A stretch of DNA of 64,000 nt from Crossaster papposus (taxonomy: Eukaryota > Echinodermata > Asteroidea > Velatida > Solasteridae): positions 930,001 to 994,000 of the forward strand of contig JBAIAA010000254.1 of the NCBI GenBank assembly GCA_037893245.1, given 5' to 3'. Position 1 is the stretch's first letter, and each line of letters begins with the position of its first letter. Of the stretch, positions 1 through 12,990 are shown in pieces. Made by a program: the position numbers and the translations under genes. The notes under the pieces are model-generated. The model ran no database searches. It saw only the letters and a list, made by a program, of their open reading frames with translations, and was not told where the DNA came from.

Positions 1-793
1 CCAGTCACAAACAATGTAGGCCTACATCACCTGAAAACTTGGTTTGTAACCTTTTTTGGCCAAGGAAGACTTTTTCATGCGAAGCACATTTGTATGCTTA
101 ACATCTCCGTGCAATTGGCCCCTGGGCTTATAACACTCCACTTGTTAACCAGAATAGGGCCGACATTTTAACCCAAGGAGTGTACTTTTCTCAAGAATAT
201 AACTAGCAGTGATTCTTTTGAAAGCAAAACAAATTGCAAAGGCGATTTTTTTCTTCCTCGGATGAATATGGTAATGACCAAAGATAAACTCACTTTTCTC
301 TCTCTCTTCTTTATATTTCTCTTTAAAATCAGAATATTGAATGGATGCCTGGGTCCCGAGGCCAGCTGGTCTGCATGACTTGGAATCGATCGCCAGATTC
401 ATAGAGAGGAAATTACGTTTCTACTTCATTTCGCATAATATTCCACGCATGGAGAGCGCGGCTCCGTCTGCGCTAATGAGTTGGACGGGCGCCCTCCTCT
501 GGCAGCTGGGTTCGGTATACGGTCTGCAATAGTAATAAGGTATGTCTGTGTATAGGTGACGTGTTTTGAAGGAATGATACAATATCAGTCCGGTGTAATT
601 CCAAAGGGTATACTGTTACATATTCATGAGATCCTGTCGTAATGTACCACACCACCAATCAGAGACAGACAAAAAATGACCAAGGGCCAATTCCATGGAG
701 CTGCAATGTCATGTGCTTAGCATGAACATTCTTCCTTGGTTAAAACAGCGTTACAAACCAAATGTTCAGGTGATGTATATTGTTTATGACTTG
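1..793. mobile_element. Foldback / MITE-like element with about 120-bp inverted arms
   Basis: The first ~127 bases and bases ~679-793 are imperfect inverted copies of each other. Both arms carry, in the same order, a run around AAACAAT, a TACATCACCTGAA block, TTGGTTTGTAAC, CCAAGGAAGA, a GCTTAACAT/GCTTAGCAT block, and AATTGGCCC. The ~550 bp between the arms has no convincing coding frame. The left arm begins at the window edge, so the element may be cut. The AAGCACA..GCTTA words recur in the TIR element at 30841-31092, suggesting one family. The superfamily is not determined. Confidence 0.7.
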
Positions 794-1668
794 TATTCCA
801 TATCACATGTACACAAAATGAAACTTTCAAGGCCTTTTTCCTCGATAGATACGAACTTTAAACAGCCATAACTTGATAATGGAATATCCGATAGAAGTGC
901 ACAAAACAGCATTAAAGGAGAATGTTATCCTCTTTTATAATACCTGAGAACCCTCATTTCAACCTCATTTCCAGTTCCGTCTCATTTTGCCAGAATCCCT
1001 CACATTATAACTCCAAGGTTGCGAACACTTGAAACTGGGCATATGGAAGTATCTAATGTGATACAGTACATGCAATATGACTACAAGATCTATGGCGACT
1101 AGATAATTGAATAATTGAGGTTCCTCTCACCTTTTTATACACCCGGCCCACGACACGCCCACGAGTTTCTTAGCATAGTTTCGTCCGCTGCTACCGCTAT
1201 GCATCTTAATGCCGGCAGCAGCACCAGCGATACGTGAGGTGTAACCTAATGACAGGCAATTTCCGGTGAGGTGCACCATGGGAAGACAGATCAGTTCTTA
1301 ATTAACCCCACTCGCCCTTCCAGGGACGTCTAAATGTTACACGGAACCTCGTGGCCCGTAAGGCTCGTAGCAAAAGAAGATGAGAGTTTAAAAAAAAAAT
1401 CTTGAAAAAAGAAAACCCCTGATTGCAATAGTGAGACATTGGAAACCCGAAACCCTTTTTTTTCCCGCGTTTTTTTTCCCGCTTTTTTTTCTTCCTCCTC
1501 TTCTGAATGAGAAGTACCAACTCGTAGCCCGTAGGAGGCAGGTGGATTTCAAACGAGAATATCAGCTATTTGGCCAAGGAATATTAAAGCACTGGCAATA
1601 TTGCTTTGCAATTCTCATTTGCCCGCGGACTTTTCCCTCGTTTTTACTTCTTCTTCTTTTTTTTCCTT

Positions 1669-1700
<32 letters not shown>

Positions 1701-2349
1701 GTACTTTTCGTTGTTTTTTCTCTCTTTCATTTTGGCGCGCTGGCAAAGAAACAACAGCTTATGAGAAAGTGCGAGAGGCCTGTACACACATCCCGTGGCG
1801 GTGAACTCCTTTTTTTTCAATTCTTCTTCTTCTTGGGCATAATTGCAGAAATGTACAACCGCCTAGCTACACATGCGTTCGGCAGTTGTTACCAAAAATA
1901 GTTCAAATGGAACACAAATTGGAGCGGGGGTGTGACCGCGCGCTCGCTTCGATAAAAGAAAAACACGTTTCGAGGTTCTCTAACCCGAAGCAACACGACA
2001 ATGCGAAAATGTGTGTTACTAGTAATACTCGGCCTCATTCCGGCATCGGTTTCAGGAGAATGTTATCAATGCTGCTCATCATGTCCAGTCTGGACTTCGA
2101 GAACTGCGACTCAATGTGATAGGCCCACCTTCTCGATTTTTGACGAACTTGTAATGCGAGAACAAACTAACAGTGTGTGAACTTTGATGTTACGATTTAA
2201 AGAGGTAATAATTTAAGTTTAGTTTCAATCATTGATAAAGCCTAACCTCGGATGAAATCGAGATTTAGGGGAAAACCTTAGTTCATAGCGCGCGCATCAT
2301 TTGGCAGCATATTTGCGAATGTTCATATGAAGCACGATATGTGGCAGAG
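794..2349. other. Intergenic, no supported gene
   Basis: I see no coding exon. There is a pyrimidine/purine-biased stretch at about 1385-1700, including a poly(G) run of about 21 at 1679-1699. Open frames here are driven by these runs and are not credible genes. Confidence 0.6.
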
Positions 2350-2512
2350 AACCCCCCCCCCCCCCCCCTCCCTCCCCCCCCCCCCCCCCCCCCTCCCTCC
2401 CCCCCCCCCCCCCTCCCTCCCCCCCCCTCCCCCCCCCCCTCCCTCCCCCCCCCCCTCCCTCCCCCCCCCTCCCTCCCCCCCCACTCCCCCCCCCCCCCCC
2501 CCTCCCTCCCTC
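2350..2512. repeat. C-rich CCCTCCC low-complexity tract (G-quadruplex potential on minus strand)
   Basis: This tract of about 160 bp is almost pure C with regular CTCCCTCC interruptions. The minus strand is therefore runs of G separated by A, the classic sequence class for G-quadruplex and, as a homopurine mirror tract, H-DNA. Poly-Pro and poly-Gly frames across it are artefacts. Confidence 0.9.
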
Positions 2513-4493
2513 ATTTGTGTTGACCATTGTCTTCCCGGAATCTCAGGATTTGTTTTCAGGTTTCAAGGGTGGATGTGTTATTAACAATAGTGTTGAGTGT
2601 GTATAAGGTATAGGGATAAGAGGGGGGTACACCTCTGCCACATATCGTGCTGGGTATACGAATGTTGATGTCAGTACAATGGGGCGTTCACTTTGATTCG
2701 CTGTGCACTGTAAGCAATTGGATTGAAGAATAGAACCGCAATTGACTGAAATATTTTGTGAGGGGATCGTCTAATCCTTAGATAAGGGGCATCTGGAAAA
2801 TGGCCCAGAAGAAGAAAAAGAAAGAAATCGTAATATTTCAGATATGTTGCTACCTTCCTTAATAATTGCTTGTTTTACCATAGTCAGTTTAGTGTGGTTT
2901 GGTCGTGGGTAATTTTAAACCCTCGCTTTGCACGCAAACTGTGAGCGATCATTATGCACGCACTCGTCGGGGTGTTTTCGCGGTATATTTAGCCAGTATA
3001 TTAGATATTCTCACGGCTTACGCAAATGAAATTTTCAGGTGGTAGAAAAGTCCGCCGTATACCGTCGAGCTGTCTATACGGGCTAGCTGTCACTGACAAC
3101 AGCTTGAAATATCACCGGCCCGGGTTATCACGCGCGAGGTGAACAAAATGGGGATGCGGCACTACTTTTAATATCACACCCTTTACGAGTTTTCCCGCGT
3201 TATTACGGCCCCGCGTGGCGCGAAGCTTGGACCGTTGGTATAGCGCGTTATTTTATACCTATATAGACCCACCGCCTTAAAACACACTCCCGTCATTTCG
3301 CATTTTTTTTAAGCGATGCGGAGCGTCAAACTTGTCAATCGAATTTTGAATAGACAAGAGATATACGAGGAAGGAGGAGAAGAAAAAAAGGTGAATTCGA
3401 GGAGGCACGTACAACTTGTCATTCGTTTTCCCGCGTTTTTTCCCCGTTTTTTTTCTTTTTTTCGTTTGGGTTTTTGTATGGCGCTTGTTTGTTGTCTGAG
3501 TTTAGCGGGTTCGGTATTGCGTACAGCTCATCACCTGCACAGCTGGTCCTCCTCCAGTGGACATCTTGGTGGTTTTTTTTTCTTCTTTCTTTCTTTCATC
3601 TCCTGGTTTTGATTCATCGATTTGTTTCTCCAAACGTTCTAATCCCGAAATAGCCTCTTTCCATATATTATTCTGCTGGAGATTGGAAATTGTTGTTGTT
3701 GTTGAGCGATTGAATTATGACGACTACGGTTGCCTTACGAATTTCAATGACAGCTGATGTCAGTCGAGAGAATAATCCCGTCTCGCGATAATGCTATTCG
3801 GCATGAAGCTATTTGTTCTGTCGTGCGCACAGCACAATACATAAATTACTGCATTGCCCAGTCGTATACAATGTACCTCGCCACGTGACCATTTATGAAT
3901 TAAAAACAGCCAATCACAGTATTATTAAGAGGTGTTATCTTTTTGTCTCGTCACGTCACTTGACTTAAACGAATCGGAAAAGGCCGTCAGATCGATGCCC
4001 CTTCTTTTAAAAATATTTTTTTCAGTCGACTCTTTTTTGGGGGAAAGCCTGTAAGAGCGGGAAAATGTGTTTATCTACAAGAAAAAGATTAAGTGTGGTT
4101 GCCACATGGGGCGGGAGGGGTGGGGTTTTGGGTGGGAAATATTTTCTTAGATATCCACATGCGGATGGCATATAGTGCGGACGGTATAATATAAAGTTTG
4201 TTTTCTTGGTTAATATGTTTTTTCGAGTTGACATACATTTTTCCTACCTTTGTACTGGACACCCAGAACAAAGGTAGGAAAAACTACACAGATTTGTGCT
4301 CGTTTTCCTTGCTAATAGTCAATATCGACGCCATCTTACCTGAGTTCAATTTAAGCGTCTGGTTCCCGCTATGATTATTCCTAATAAAAACGCAGTTAAG
4401 AGAGTCAGCAGACAGATAAAACAACGCCACTGGTATAAAATGAAGGAGGGCCGCGGTGCGTAATACCAGCGTTATTGTATTCGTATCACCCAT
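2513..4493. other. Intergenic, no supported gene
   Basis: No exon-like segment is seen. The phrase ATATCGTGCTGGGTAT at about 2643-2658 recurs at about 18688-18703, and both copies are preceded by a G-rich run, so a dispersed repeat fragment is likely. T-rich runs around 3430-3465 and 3577-3600 account for the open frames. Confidence 0.5.
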
Positions 4494-4638
4494 TAGCCTT
4501 TTTGAGGTATGGCTGACACAATATGAGGGCGCTGTTTGATTTGGGTAAATACAAAAGACTTTACCCAAATGAAACAGCGCCCTCCTATTGTGTCAGCTAC
4601 ACCTCAAAATTGTGTCAGCTACACCTCAAAAAAGGCTA
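4494..4638. repeat. 145-bp hairpin (foldback) element with one arm internally duplicated
   Basis: The left arm starts at TAGCCTTTTTGAGG and runs through GACACAAT and GGGCGCTGTTT to GGGTAAA. The right arm is its reverse complement and ends at AAAAAAGGCTA. The right arm carries its TTGTGTCAGCTACACCTC segment twice in tandem, while the left arm carries it once. Confidence 0.85.
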
Positions 4639-4689
4639 AATAGAAATACGGTTGCTAGGTGAAAAGCGCCGTCATTATGACGGCGCACG

Positions 4690-4805
4690 GAGCCCAAGGC
4701 CGTTTTACAAACCCCAGCTTCGTCTTTGTTTCGGCTTCATTCATGCAGTTTGGTAATCAGTCGTGATGGAGCCGGAGACGGGGCCTATAAGCTGGGGTTT
4801 GGAAA
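4690..4805. repeat. Dispersed repeat fragment (second copy near 18303-18390)
   Basis: The block CCCAGCTTCGTCTT, followed by GGCTTC, a TGCAGTTTG block and a GGAG..GAC block, occurs here and again at about 18318-18385 in intron 3 of the homeobox gene, with scattered mismatches. In this copy the ends AAACCCCAGCTT and AAGCTGGGGTTT face each other, so it is also a small inverted repeat. Confidence 0.6.
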
Positions 4806-7802
4806 ACAGATCATTAATACAGGTCATTGGTTGTTAATGGTGATTGACCTATCGGTCAACATGTGAGTGGACTGCGTGATGGGGTCAAGTTTATAGCTGA
4901 CATTGCATCGGGTTCACCCGTTTGATCGTTCGGTGTAATTATCTTTACCTGGGCCTCTGGGAGGAAGAAGGATAAAAAACAATACAGGAGCCGCCATTCA
5001 CCTGTCTTATACTGTGTATAGCAGAGAACTCGGACGTATAGGTTCTGACAGGCGTGCAGCATATTGGCGCGTGTCTTCACGTGAGGGGTAATCATTCTGG
5101 CGAGCCATTTCATGCATCGGGATTCTCTCCCTGATTCGAGGGGATTGGCTGCACCTGTTAGGAGTGGCGGGGTCCGTTATAGCCCATCCGGTACAAGTCG
5201 ATACAACATGCACTCGCCTTGGACGGAGCCGGTTGACGGGGGGCGCTGACAAGGTTTACGTCATCACCCTGTGTTGCCGTCGAACGAGAAGCTTGTCTCT
5301 TTTCCCCCTAGCTTTTAGTGTCTTTTTACAGACATGATTATGTTAGTTAGATCTCATGTAAGAAGGCCTTGGTAAAGAAATTAACATGGCACTGACCGTA
5401 AAAAGGCTAAGCCGTTTATGCCGACTGAGCGGCAAAGTAATACATATTGCGGTCATGCCAAGCGTTAAAGTCCGGCGTTTCGTCCTTGAAACCAAGGTAA
5501 ATCTACTCGATGTCCGTTAGAGGGCGACAGGCCTGGGAGCGACGGACCGCGATCGGTGCGATTTCAGACGCGGATAGGTGTACGACTTTCGCGGCTTTCT
5601 CCCGGCGTGAAACACGAAGAAAGGAAGAGGGTGGGGAGGTGGGGGGGGGGGGGACCCAAGCGAAGGGCAAACGATGGGCCGTTGGAAGCTCGGCTATAGT
5701 AAACGGCTGACTGGATGTTATTGATGCCGGCTCGAGCTTATCCTACTTCGGCTTTATACGTTAGTGCTGAGAGGGGAGAATTGAGCATGGGTAGAGAGAT
5801 GAAGAGGGGGAAAAAAACAGGTGGATTTGGTAATTGAATCGGACAGTTTTGTCAAGCGGGCGAACTGCTGATTGCGCTCCAAAACGAGAAGAAGAAAAAA
5901 AAAACTGGCCGGACTTTCATTGATGTTTGGCAAAGTGAAGAGAGTAGAATCGCTGACTGGGCATCTTCTTTGAGAATCAGGGGCAGTTCCTCTTGCCTTT
6001 TTTTTCTTCAGCCAGCCTGTTCGTGTCTCTTCCCGCACCAGAACGGGATCAGTGAAACGAATATGTGGCATTGCCCGAGAGCCAGGATTCGCTCGGTTAT
6101 TTGGGGGTATAAACGATTGGATGGCACCACTTATGGCGCGGAGTGTTCAATGCAGAGTATTGAAAGAAGAAGAGCACAGAGAGGGAGATGAAGAGAGTGG
6201 GGGAAAAGAGAGGGTCGTTGCCTTCTGGAGATTCGTGGCTATCAAGAGAAGGCAATCGCTCGTCGCTCTTCGTCGTGATGAAGTAAAAGCGTGATTAGAT
6301 CGGTCACCAGTCACCGCTCCGTTAGGTCCCCTCGCCAATTACTTCTTGTCTTTCTTGGAGGGGGGAGGGGGGGGGGGGGGGGGGGTGTAGAGAATCGTCA
6401 TCACTTTGCCGGTTGAGACATTGAGTGCGCATACCGCCTACGCTGTGACTGTTGCCGATTCATACCAAACGGTCTGCTGCCCGCTTGTGTCCATACGGCT
6501 CCAGTTTTTTGTCCATCTCCACCACCGTAAATGCCAAAGTATAGGCCTAATACTTACATTTTATTTAAATGACTCTTCGGCATCGTTATAACAACAATTC
6601 GGAGCTCTATACCGAATCTAGGCTAGGTGGGATTCGCCGCTAGAGGGCTCTGCATTCCGGAGAGATTCGGTTTTTTCAAATATGCCTTCCTTCTCATAAT
6701 ATTAAAGCCAATTCATTTTTTTAAACTGCACATGTGCACAGTGGTTTAAGCTATGGTGCGCTCGTGGGCAACGCCCATACTAGGCGCTGGGAAGTTCCAA
6801 TGCGCGCTTCACAGATTTCTGTAAAGGCATATACGCACGACATTCTGGGTAGCGTACCATGACCTTTGGAATTGCATTCACTGTCTTTTTATACAGCGTG
6901 TTCGATTACTCACCCGCTCTTACGCATGCCTCTATCGGGAAGTCACTGTAAACTATCTCGTGTAGCGATTCTTGTATTTTTCAAGACACTAAGCTAACCT
7001 AACCCGTTTTTTTCTCAGTTTTGCTCTATGCTTACAATAATACACAATAACATTTGGCGAAGAAAAAGGTGAACGTTAACGATAGCCGGATTCGGACCAC
7101 AGACCTTCCGATCCATAGCTCACCTCTTAACTAGGCTATTGGCGAATTGGTTAAGGACGGTTCTTTAATGTAGCTAAATTGCGGTTTTATCCCAAACAAC
7201 CTTTGACCCGGACTGCTTTAATATGGAAACACTGAACTGGCATATTTATTAGGAAATATTGCAGGGACTGTTCGCTGTCTCTGCACGCCTTCAACATGGA
7301 AATGTGGAGCTTTATACCTTCGGGGTTCCCAGCTGACAACGCTTTGACAATTTAGATATTGACGATTATTCCACAGTGGTGTCATTTTTGCCAGCTCGGC
7401 AAGTGTCTGTGTGAGGAGAAGACATGACGAAGGGAGCCGGCAGAGAGAACATTGACCGGCAATCATAATATCACCCATCCCCGCGGGGAGCGCGGTAGAA
7501 TACAAACTGTCCCACAGGAATAACGAGACGGTGTCCGCGGTCTACCCGTCGCCATTGCTTACTCGATCCCGCCGCCCGGGGCGCCCTTCACCCACCCAGG
7601 CGTCAAGCAGCAACGCCTAAGATCGCTTCATTACACTCTGCGCGAAAGCGAACGCGAATTTGTGACGTCAATTTTGGACAGTACGTTTTCGCGCTGCAAA
7701 CTTGCAAAACATTTTTGTTCAACATTTCAATTCCGTGGAATTTGGCAGCAAATGCTCCGTGACGTCAAATTTGCATTGCATTCATATAAAGGGGGTCCGC
7801 TC
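4806..7802. other. Intergenic, no supported gene
   Basis: No exon with convincing splice context was found. A poly(G) tract lies at about 6357-6386. A dispersed repeat around 6730-6870 includes TTCTGGGTAGC and ACCATGAC, words shared with 46488-46516. A tRNA-like degenerate segment (GATTCGGACC, CTTAACTAGGC) lies at about 7085-7150. Minus-strand frames at 5007-5252 and 7218-7505 have no family match I recognise. Confidence 0.5.
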
Positions 7803-8740
7803 GTAAATCCGACACCTTATAGGTCCGACGTCCCATAGGTTTGACGCCCCATAGGTTTGACCCCCCATAGGTCCGACGCCCCTTAGGTCCGACGCCTCAT
7901 AGGTCCGACGCCTTATAGGTCCGACGCCTCAAGGGTCCGACGCCTCAAGGGTCCGACGAACCAAAGTCCGACGCCTCATAGGTCCGACGTCCCATAGGTC
8001 CGAAGCCTTAGGTCCGACGCCCCACAGATCACACGCCCCATAGGTCCGACGCCCTTTAGGTCCGACGCCTTATAGGGCGCCTCATAGGTCCGACGAACCA
8101 AAGGTCCGACGCCTCATAGGTCTGACGCCTCATAGGTCTGACGCCTCATAGGTCTGACGCCTCATAGGTCCGACGAACCAAAGGTCCGACGCCTCATAGG
8201 TCCGACGAACCAAAGGTCCGACGCCTCATAGGTCCGACGAACCAAAGGTCCGACGCCTCATAGGTCCGACGCCTTATAGGTCCGACGCCTCATAGGTCCG
8301 ACGAACCAAAGGTCCGACGCCTCATAGGTCCGACGCCTCATAGGTCCGACGAACCAAAGGTCCGACGCCTCATAGGTCCGACGCCTCATAGGTCCGACGA
8401 ACCAAAGGTCCGACGCCCCATAGGTCCGACGCCCCATAGGTCCGACGCCTCATAGGTCCGACGAACCAAAGGTTCGACGCCTCATAGGTCTGACGCCTCA
8501 TAGGTCCGACGAACCAAAGGTCCGACGCCTCATAGGCTTGACGAACCATAAGTGCGACGCCTCAAAAAGTCTGACGCCTCAAAAGGTCTGACGCCGCATA
8601 ACAATTCGACGCCTCATAAAAGTTCGACGCCTCATAAAAGTTCGACGCCTCATAAGTCGGACGCCTCATAAAAGTGCGACGCCTCATAAAAGACCGACCG
8701 GCCCCTCACACGTTGGACGCCTCTTAAAAGTCCGACGCCA
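7803..8740. repeat. 16-bp minisatellite, about 58 copies
   Basis: The unit is 16 bp, AGGTCCGACGCCTCAT, alternating with a variant AGGTCCGACGAACCAA. The core TCCGACG is the best conserved part and gives two CpGs per unit. Units at both ends are degenerate (for example AAGTTCGACGCCTCAT after about 8590), while the centre (8100-8500) is most regular, with a partial 32- or 48-bp higher-order pattern. There is no spacer diversity of CRISPR type. Confidence 0.95.
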
Positions 8741-10605
8741 CGTTTGTACGACTTTCATTGTTCATGCATACAAACATTGCGTAAAATATCAGAATGTTAG
8801 CGCCACCAAGTGTCAAAGTTTGAGATGATACATTTACATTATACAAAAGTGAACGTGAACTGGCGAGACTAACACGGTGTATAATTGACCGGTCTGCATG
8901 TCAGATCCGTGTTTGTGGTTTGCATTCTGGCGCGAAAGGCGCCAGGCCGACTGCACATAGGCATTCGGCCTTTGGGAACACCGATGGATTCTGACCAGTC
9001 ATAATTTGGTGGTCATGACCTAAATATGTGTGTTGTGTTTGGAACTCTGTCAGGTTTCTGTCTTTGGGTAATACATTTTTAGCGAGGTTTAGCAGCACGT
9101 ATTTACGCGAATTACGTCAACTCGAGCGCGCGTCATTTTGGCGTGGCATTGTATGGGCCGTTCAAGCTGAAATTACGTGTTGACGTTTGCGGAAAACATG
9201 TTGCTAAACCTTTCTAATGAACAAAACATGAACATTATACCTGCGACAGGCTGACAGGTAGATTTGTAGCCATTCAGCGACACTCGGTACAGAATCGTTA
9301 CTGCTGTGAATGCACATCCATCACAATCATGTCCAGTTTGGGAAGAAAACAAGCACAGTTTGAATAATTCACTGTTTGATGAGAATTCATGCATAATCAG
9401 CCTTGATTGTTTGGGCACAGATATCAGGCATCACTCATCGAGCCCGTGTGATCGCCCTGGCATTTTGGGCAACCAACAAAAAAAAGCCCTCGATGAGCCC
9501 TCTCGAGCACTCGGCGCTCCGGGCGAATTCGGAAGCCAAGCGCGGGAAACGCTGAAAGAAGATTGGCGCCAATGTTTTCTCTTGCCCAGTCGGGTGATTT
9601 CTAATTTTTTTTTTACCTTCGTCATTTTTTTACGCGCGCCGAATTCCTCCTAAAGTGGGCACATAAACTGGCAGTTGCCCCGAGCAACAACGCAGTATGG
9701 AGAGGCCAGTAACTCGAGTAAAGTAAACACTAGTCAAGAACCGAGACTCGTGTTCATTTTGATCATATTGCTCGTTGACTTCAATGCACTGAACTCGTCT
9801 GCATTTCATTGTCACGGTATTTCTTTCCGAACACACGGAATTATTCCGAAAGTGCATTTTTAGGTGAGATACAAAAAGTTGTGCTGTGTGAAAAATGTCA
9901 AAACCAAAAGGTGCATGTTAATAACAAGAGATGACAAATCGCTTGGAGAATAATTTTCAAGGCGCCAGTGGGCGCTCTCACGTTTAATAATAATAATATA
10001 ATAATAACTAATTTGTTTGTCTAGCACTAAATTGTCAAAAATTGACGCTTAAGGCGCTTTGCCGAAATAAAAACAAAGATAACTATTAATAGTTTTTTTC
10101 CTTCGATACCTTCGCTTGTCTTCGGCTTTGCATCGCCTCCATCGATCATTTTAGATCATTTTTTTAAATTTTCTGATTATTTACAGGGATCTAGGGCGCT
10201 TTGTTCTTTGTCGAGCTGGAAATTAAAGAGGGCGCTATTGTGTTCTTCGCGCGGCAGACGACTTGGGCCGTCTCCGTACCTGGCCACGGCACATGAGCCT
10301 GTGGCAGCGGGGGGAGCCGCGGCCGCGGCCACTTTCCATATAGACGCATATGTTATTTCCAGCCCGGTGTTGGCGGAAATTCTGTCCCCCATTAAAAGTC
10401 CCCCCCCCCCCTTCTTTACGTTTAAGACCCGTTTTCGTGTTTTGACGAGTTAAATATACAGACTATAAATCCAGGTTTTTTGCTCTTTATGACACCATCA
10501 ACTTGAAACAAATCTTTCGCTGTTAGAATTTAGAAATTAATCGAACTATCTTGCCGTCATAGGCCTACACCGAACACCAGTCGAACACAGTTAAACAGCG
10601 CACAC
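8741..10605. other. Intergenic, no supported gene
   Basis: No supported exon. An (AAT)n run at about 9985-10008 followed by a CTAGCAC..AAGGCGCTTTG segment (to about 10065) resembles the tail of the SINE-like repeats at 41587 and 61798. Confidence 0.5.
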
Positions 10606-10859
10606 CCCAGTGGGCAAGTTGTTACCGGTTACCGATATTACCGGTAATATCACCCCAAAATTTGACTAAGTCCAAATTTTACCGATATTACCGTGTTATT
10701 ACCCAAATGATATTACCGGTGTGATAATGAAATTGTTATAAATTCCTTAATATTTGTTTTTTTAATATAAGGATTGACTCTAATTGATCCTTGAGACCGA
10801 CAGGATCTGTTTCTGATGAGAAAAACTCTTGAAAAATGGTGCACCGGTCTACCAAATTT

Positions 10860-11730
10860 CAAAGTCCAAATATAACCGTTATTACCCTGTTGAAACCAAC
10901 ATGTTACCGAGTAACAACAGGATAATACAGGTAATATGGGTAATGTGGTGAAAGGGTTGAATTGGTTATAACATCGGGAACTTGAGTAATAACAGTAACA
11001 TTTCCAAGTTCTAATATTACTGTTATCACCCTGTTGAAACCGACATTTTACCGAGTAACAACAGGATAATACAGGTAATGTGGGTAATGATGAAAGGCTT
11101 GAATTGGTTATAATAAACATTGGTAACTTGAGTAATAACAGTAAAATTATAGCAATCCTAGCAAAATTTCCTAATTCAAATATTACTGTTGTTACCCTGT
11201 TGAAACCAACATGTTACCGAGTAACAACAGGATAATACAGGTAATATGGGTAATGTGGTGAGAGGGTTGAATTGGTTATAACATCGGGAACTTGAGTAAT
11301 AACAGTAACATTTCCAAGTTCTAATATTACTGTTATCACCCTGTTGAAACCGACATTTTACCGAGTAACAACAGGATAATACAGGTAATGTGGGTAATGA
11401 TGAAAGGCTTGAATTGGTTATAACATTGGGAACTTGAGTAATAACAGTAAAATTAGTAGCAATTCCAGCAAAATTTTCAAGTTCAAATATTACTGTTATT
11501 ACCCTGTTGAAACCGACAATTTACCGGGTAACAACAGGATAATACAGGTAATGTGGGTAATGGTGAAAGGCTTGAATTGGTTATAACATTGGGAACTTGA
11601 GTACCGGGGGGGTAATAACAGTAAAATTATAGCAATCCAAGCTAATAATTTCCAAGTTCAAAGATTACTGTTATTACCCTGTTGAAACCGACAGGGTAAT
11701 AAGAGGTAATGGGTAACAATTTACCGAGTT
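10860..11730. repeat. About 150-bp tandem repeat array
   Basis: Successive copies of the ATTACCCTGTTGAAACC word occur at about 11029, 11193, 11338 and 11499, with similar spacing on either side. The copies alternate between a GGTAATATGGGTAATGTGG form and a GGTAATGTGGGTAATGATG form, suggesting a dimeric higher-order unit of about 310 bp. Confidence 0.85.
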
Positions 11731-12254
11731 AATAACATGAAAATGCCAGAAATATCGGTTACATTCTCCCTGGTAATATTTGGTAAATGGGGTAATATCA
11801 GGTGGTAATAACACGGCAATGCCAGAAATATCAGTTACATTCTCTGATATTGGGTAAATAGGGTAATATCGGGTGACCTCAATTTACATGTTGACCCCCA
11901 AGTGGGCGTGATAAACCTTGGTGAAACAATTTTGTCACTTTTTTTCTACATGAACGTTATGTTTTGCGAAATAGCGATACGTTTAGGGTGTTTTCGTAGA
12001 GATAATTGTGTAATATTTATTTACTCCAAGTCTCAAAGAAACAAATTTGCCAAAAAACCAACACACAAACAAATTAACAACAAATTAATTGCAAACTAGC
12101 TGTGATTACAGACAGCGGTGATATTGGGCACATATATAGCATTTAAGTACACGCTAAAGATTGTAGGCTCAGAAGAGTCATTGATGTTTATATGTGTATA
12201 CATTGTAGTATTGTTCCGGTAGTATCGTAATATTAGAATTAACCAACAAATTAA

Positions 12255-12990
12255 CCAATATTGGGTAAATGGGGTAATATCGGGTAGTAATAACGATGCA
12301 ATGCCAGAAATATCGGTAACATTATCCCGGGTAATATCGGGTGGTAATAACGGTAATATATCGGTAATATTCTCCCTGGTAATTTCGGGTAAATGGGGTA
12401 ATATCGGGTAGTAATAAAAATGCAATGCCAGAAATATCGGGTAAAATAGGTAATATCGGCTAGTAATAACAATGCAATGCCAGAAATATCGGGTAATATC
12501 GGGTGGTAATAACAATGCAATACCAGAAATATCGGGTAAAAGAGGTAATATCGGGTGGTAATAACAATGCAATGTCAGAAATATCGGGTAATATCGGCTA
12601 GTAATAACAATGCAATGCCAGAAATATCGGGTAAATCGGGTAAATGGGGTAATATCGGGTGGTAATAACAATACAATGCCAGAAATATCGGGTAAAGGAG
12701 GTAATATCGGGTGGTAATAACAATGCAATGCCAGAAATATCGGGTAAAAGAGGTAATATCGGGTGGTAATAACAATGCAATTAATGCCAGAAATATCGGG
12801 TAAATGGGGTAATATCGGGTGGTAATAACAATGCAATGCCAGAAATATCGGTAATCTTCCTGGCAATATCGGGTAAATGGGGTAATATCGGGTGGTAATA
12901 ACGTACAATGCCAGAAATATCGGTAACATTCTCCCGGGTAACAGTGGGTAAATGTGGTAATATCGGCTGGTAATAACATGGAAATGTTCG
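12255..12990. repeat. Variable 43-65-bp tandem repeat array
   Basis: About 13 copies of AATGCCAGAAATATCGGGTAA are joined by GGGGTAATATCGGGTGGTAA linkers of variable length. The minus strand has an open frame through the array because stop codons are rare in the unit. The protein-like string is periodic and is not a gene. Confidence 0.9.

Noticed and set aside
2297-2584. Poly-Pro and poly-Gly/Arg open frames on both strands
   Set aside because: They are low-complexity C/T tract artefacts, open in several frames at once.
7803-8740. CRISPR array
   Set aside because: Repeats are contiguous 16-mers with no unique spacers, in a eukaryotic genome.
12096-12929. Minus-strand open frame of 277 residues
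   Set aside because: It is a translation of the GGTAATATCGGG tandem array. The peptide is periodic (HCYYHPILP.LPDISGI) and three frames are open, so it is repeat-driven.
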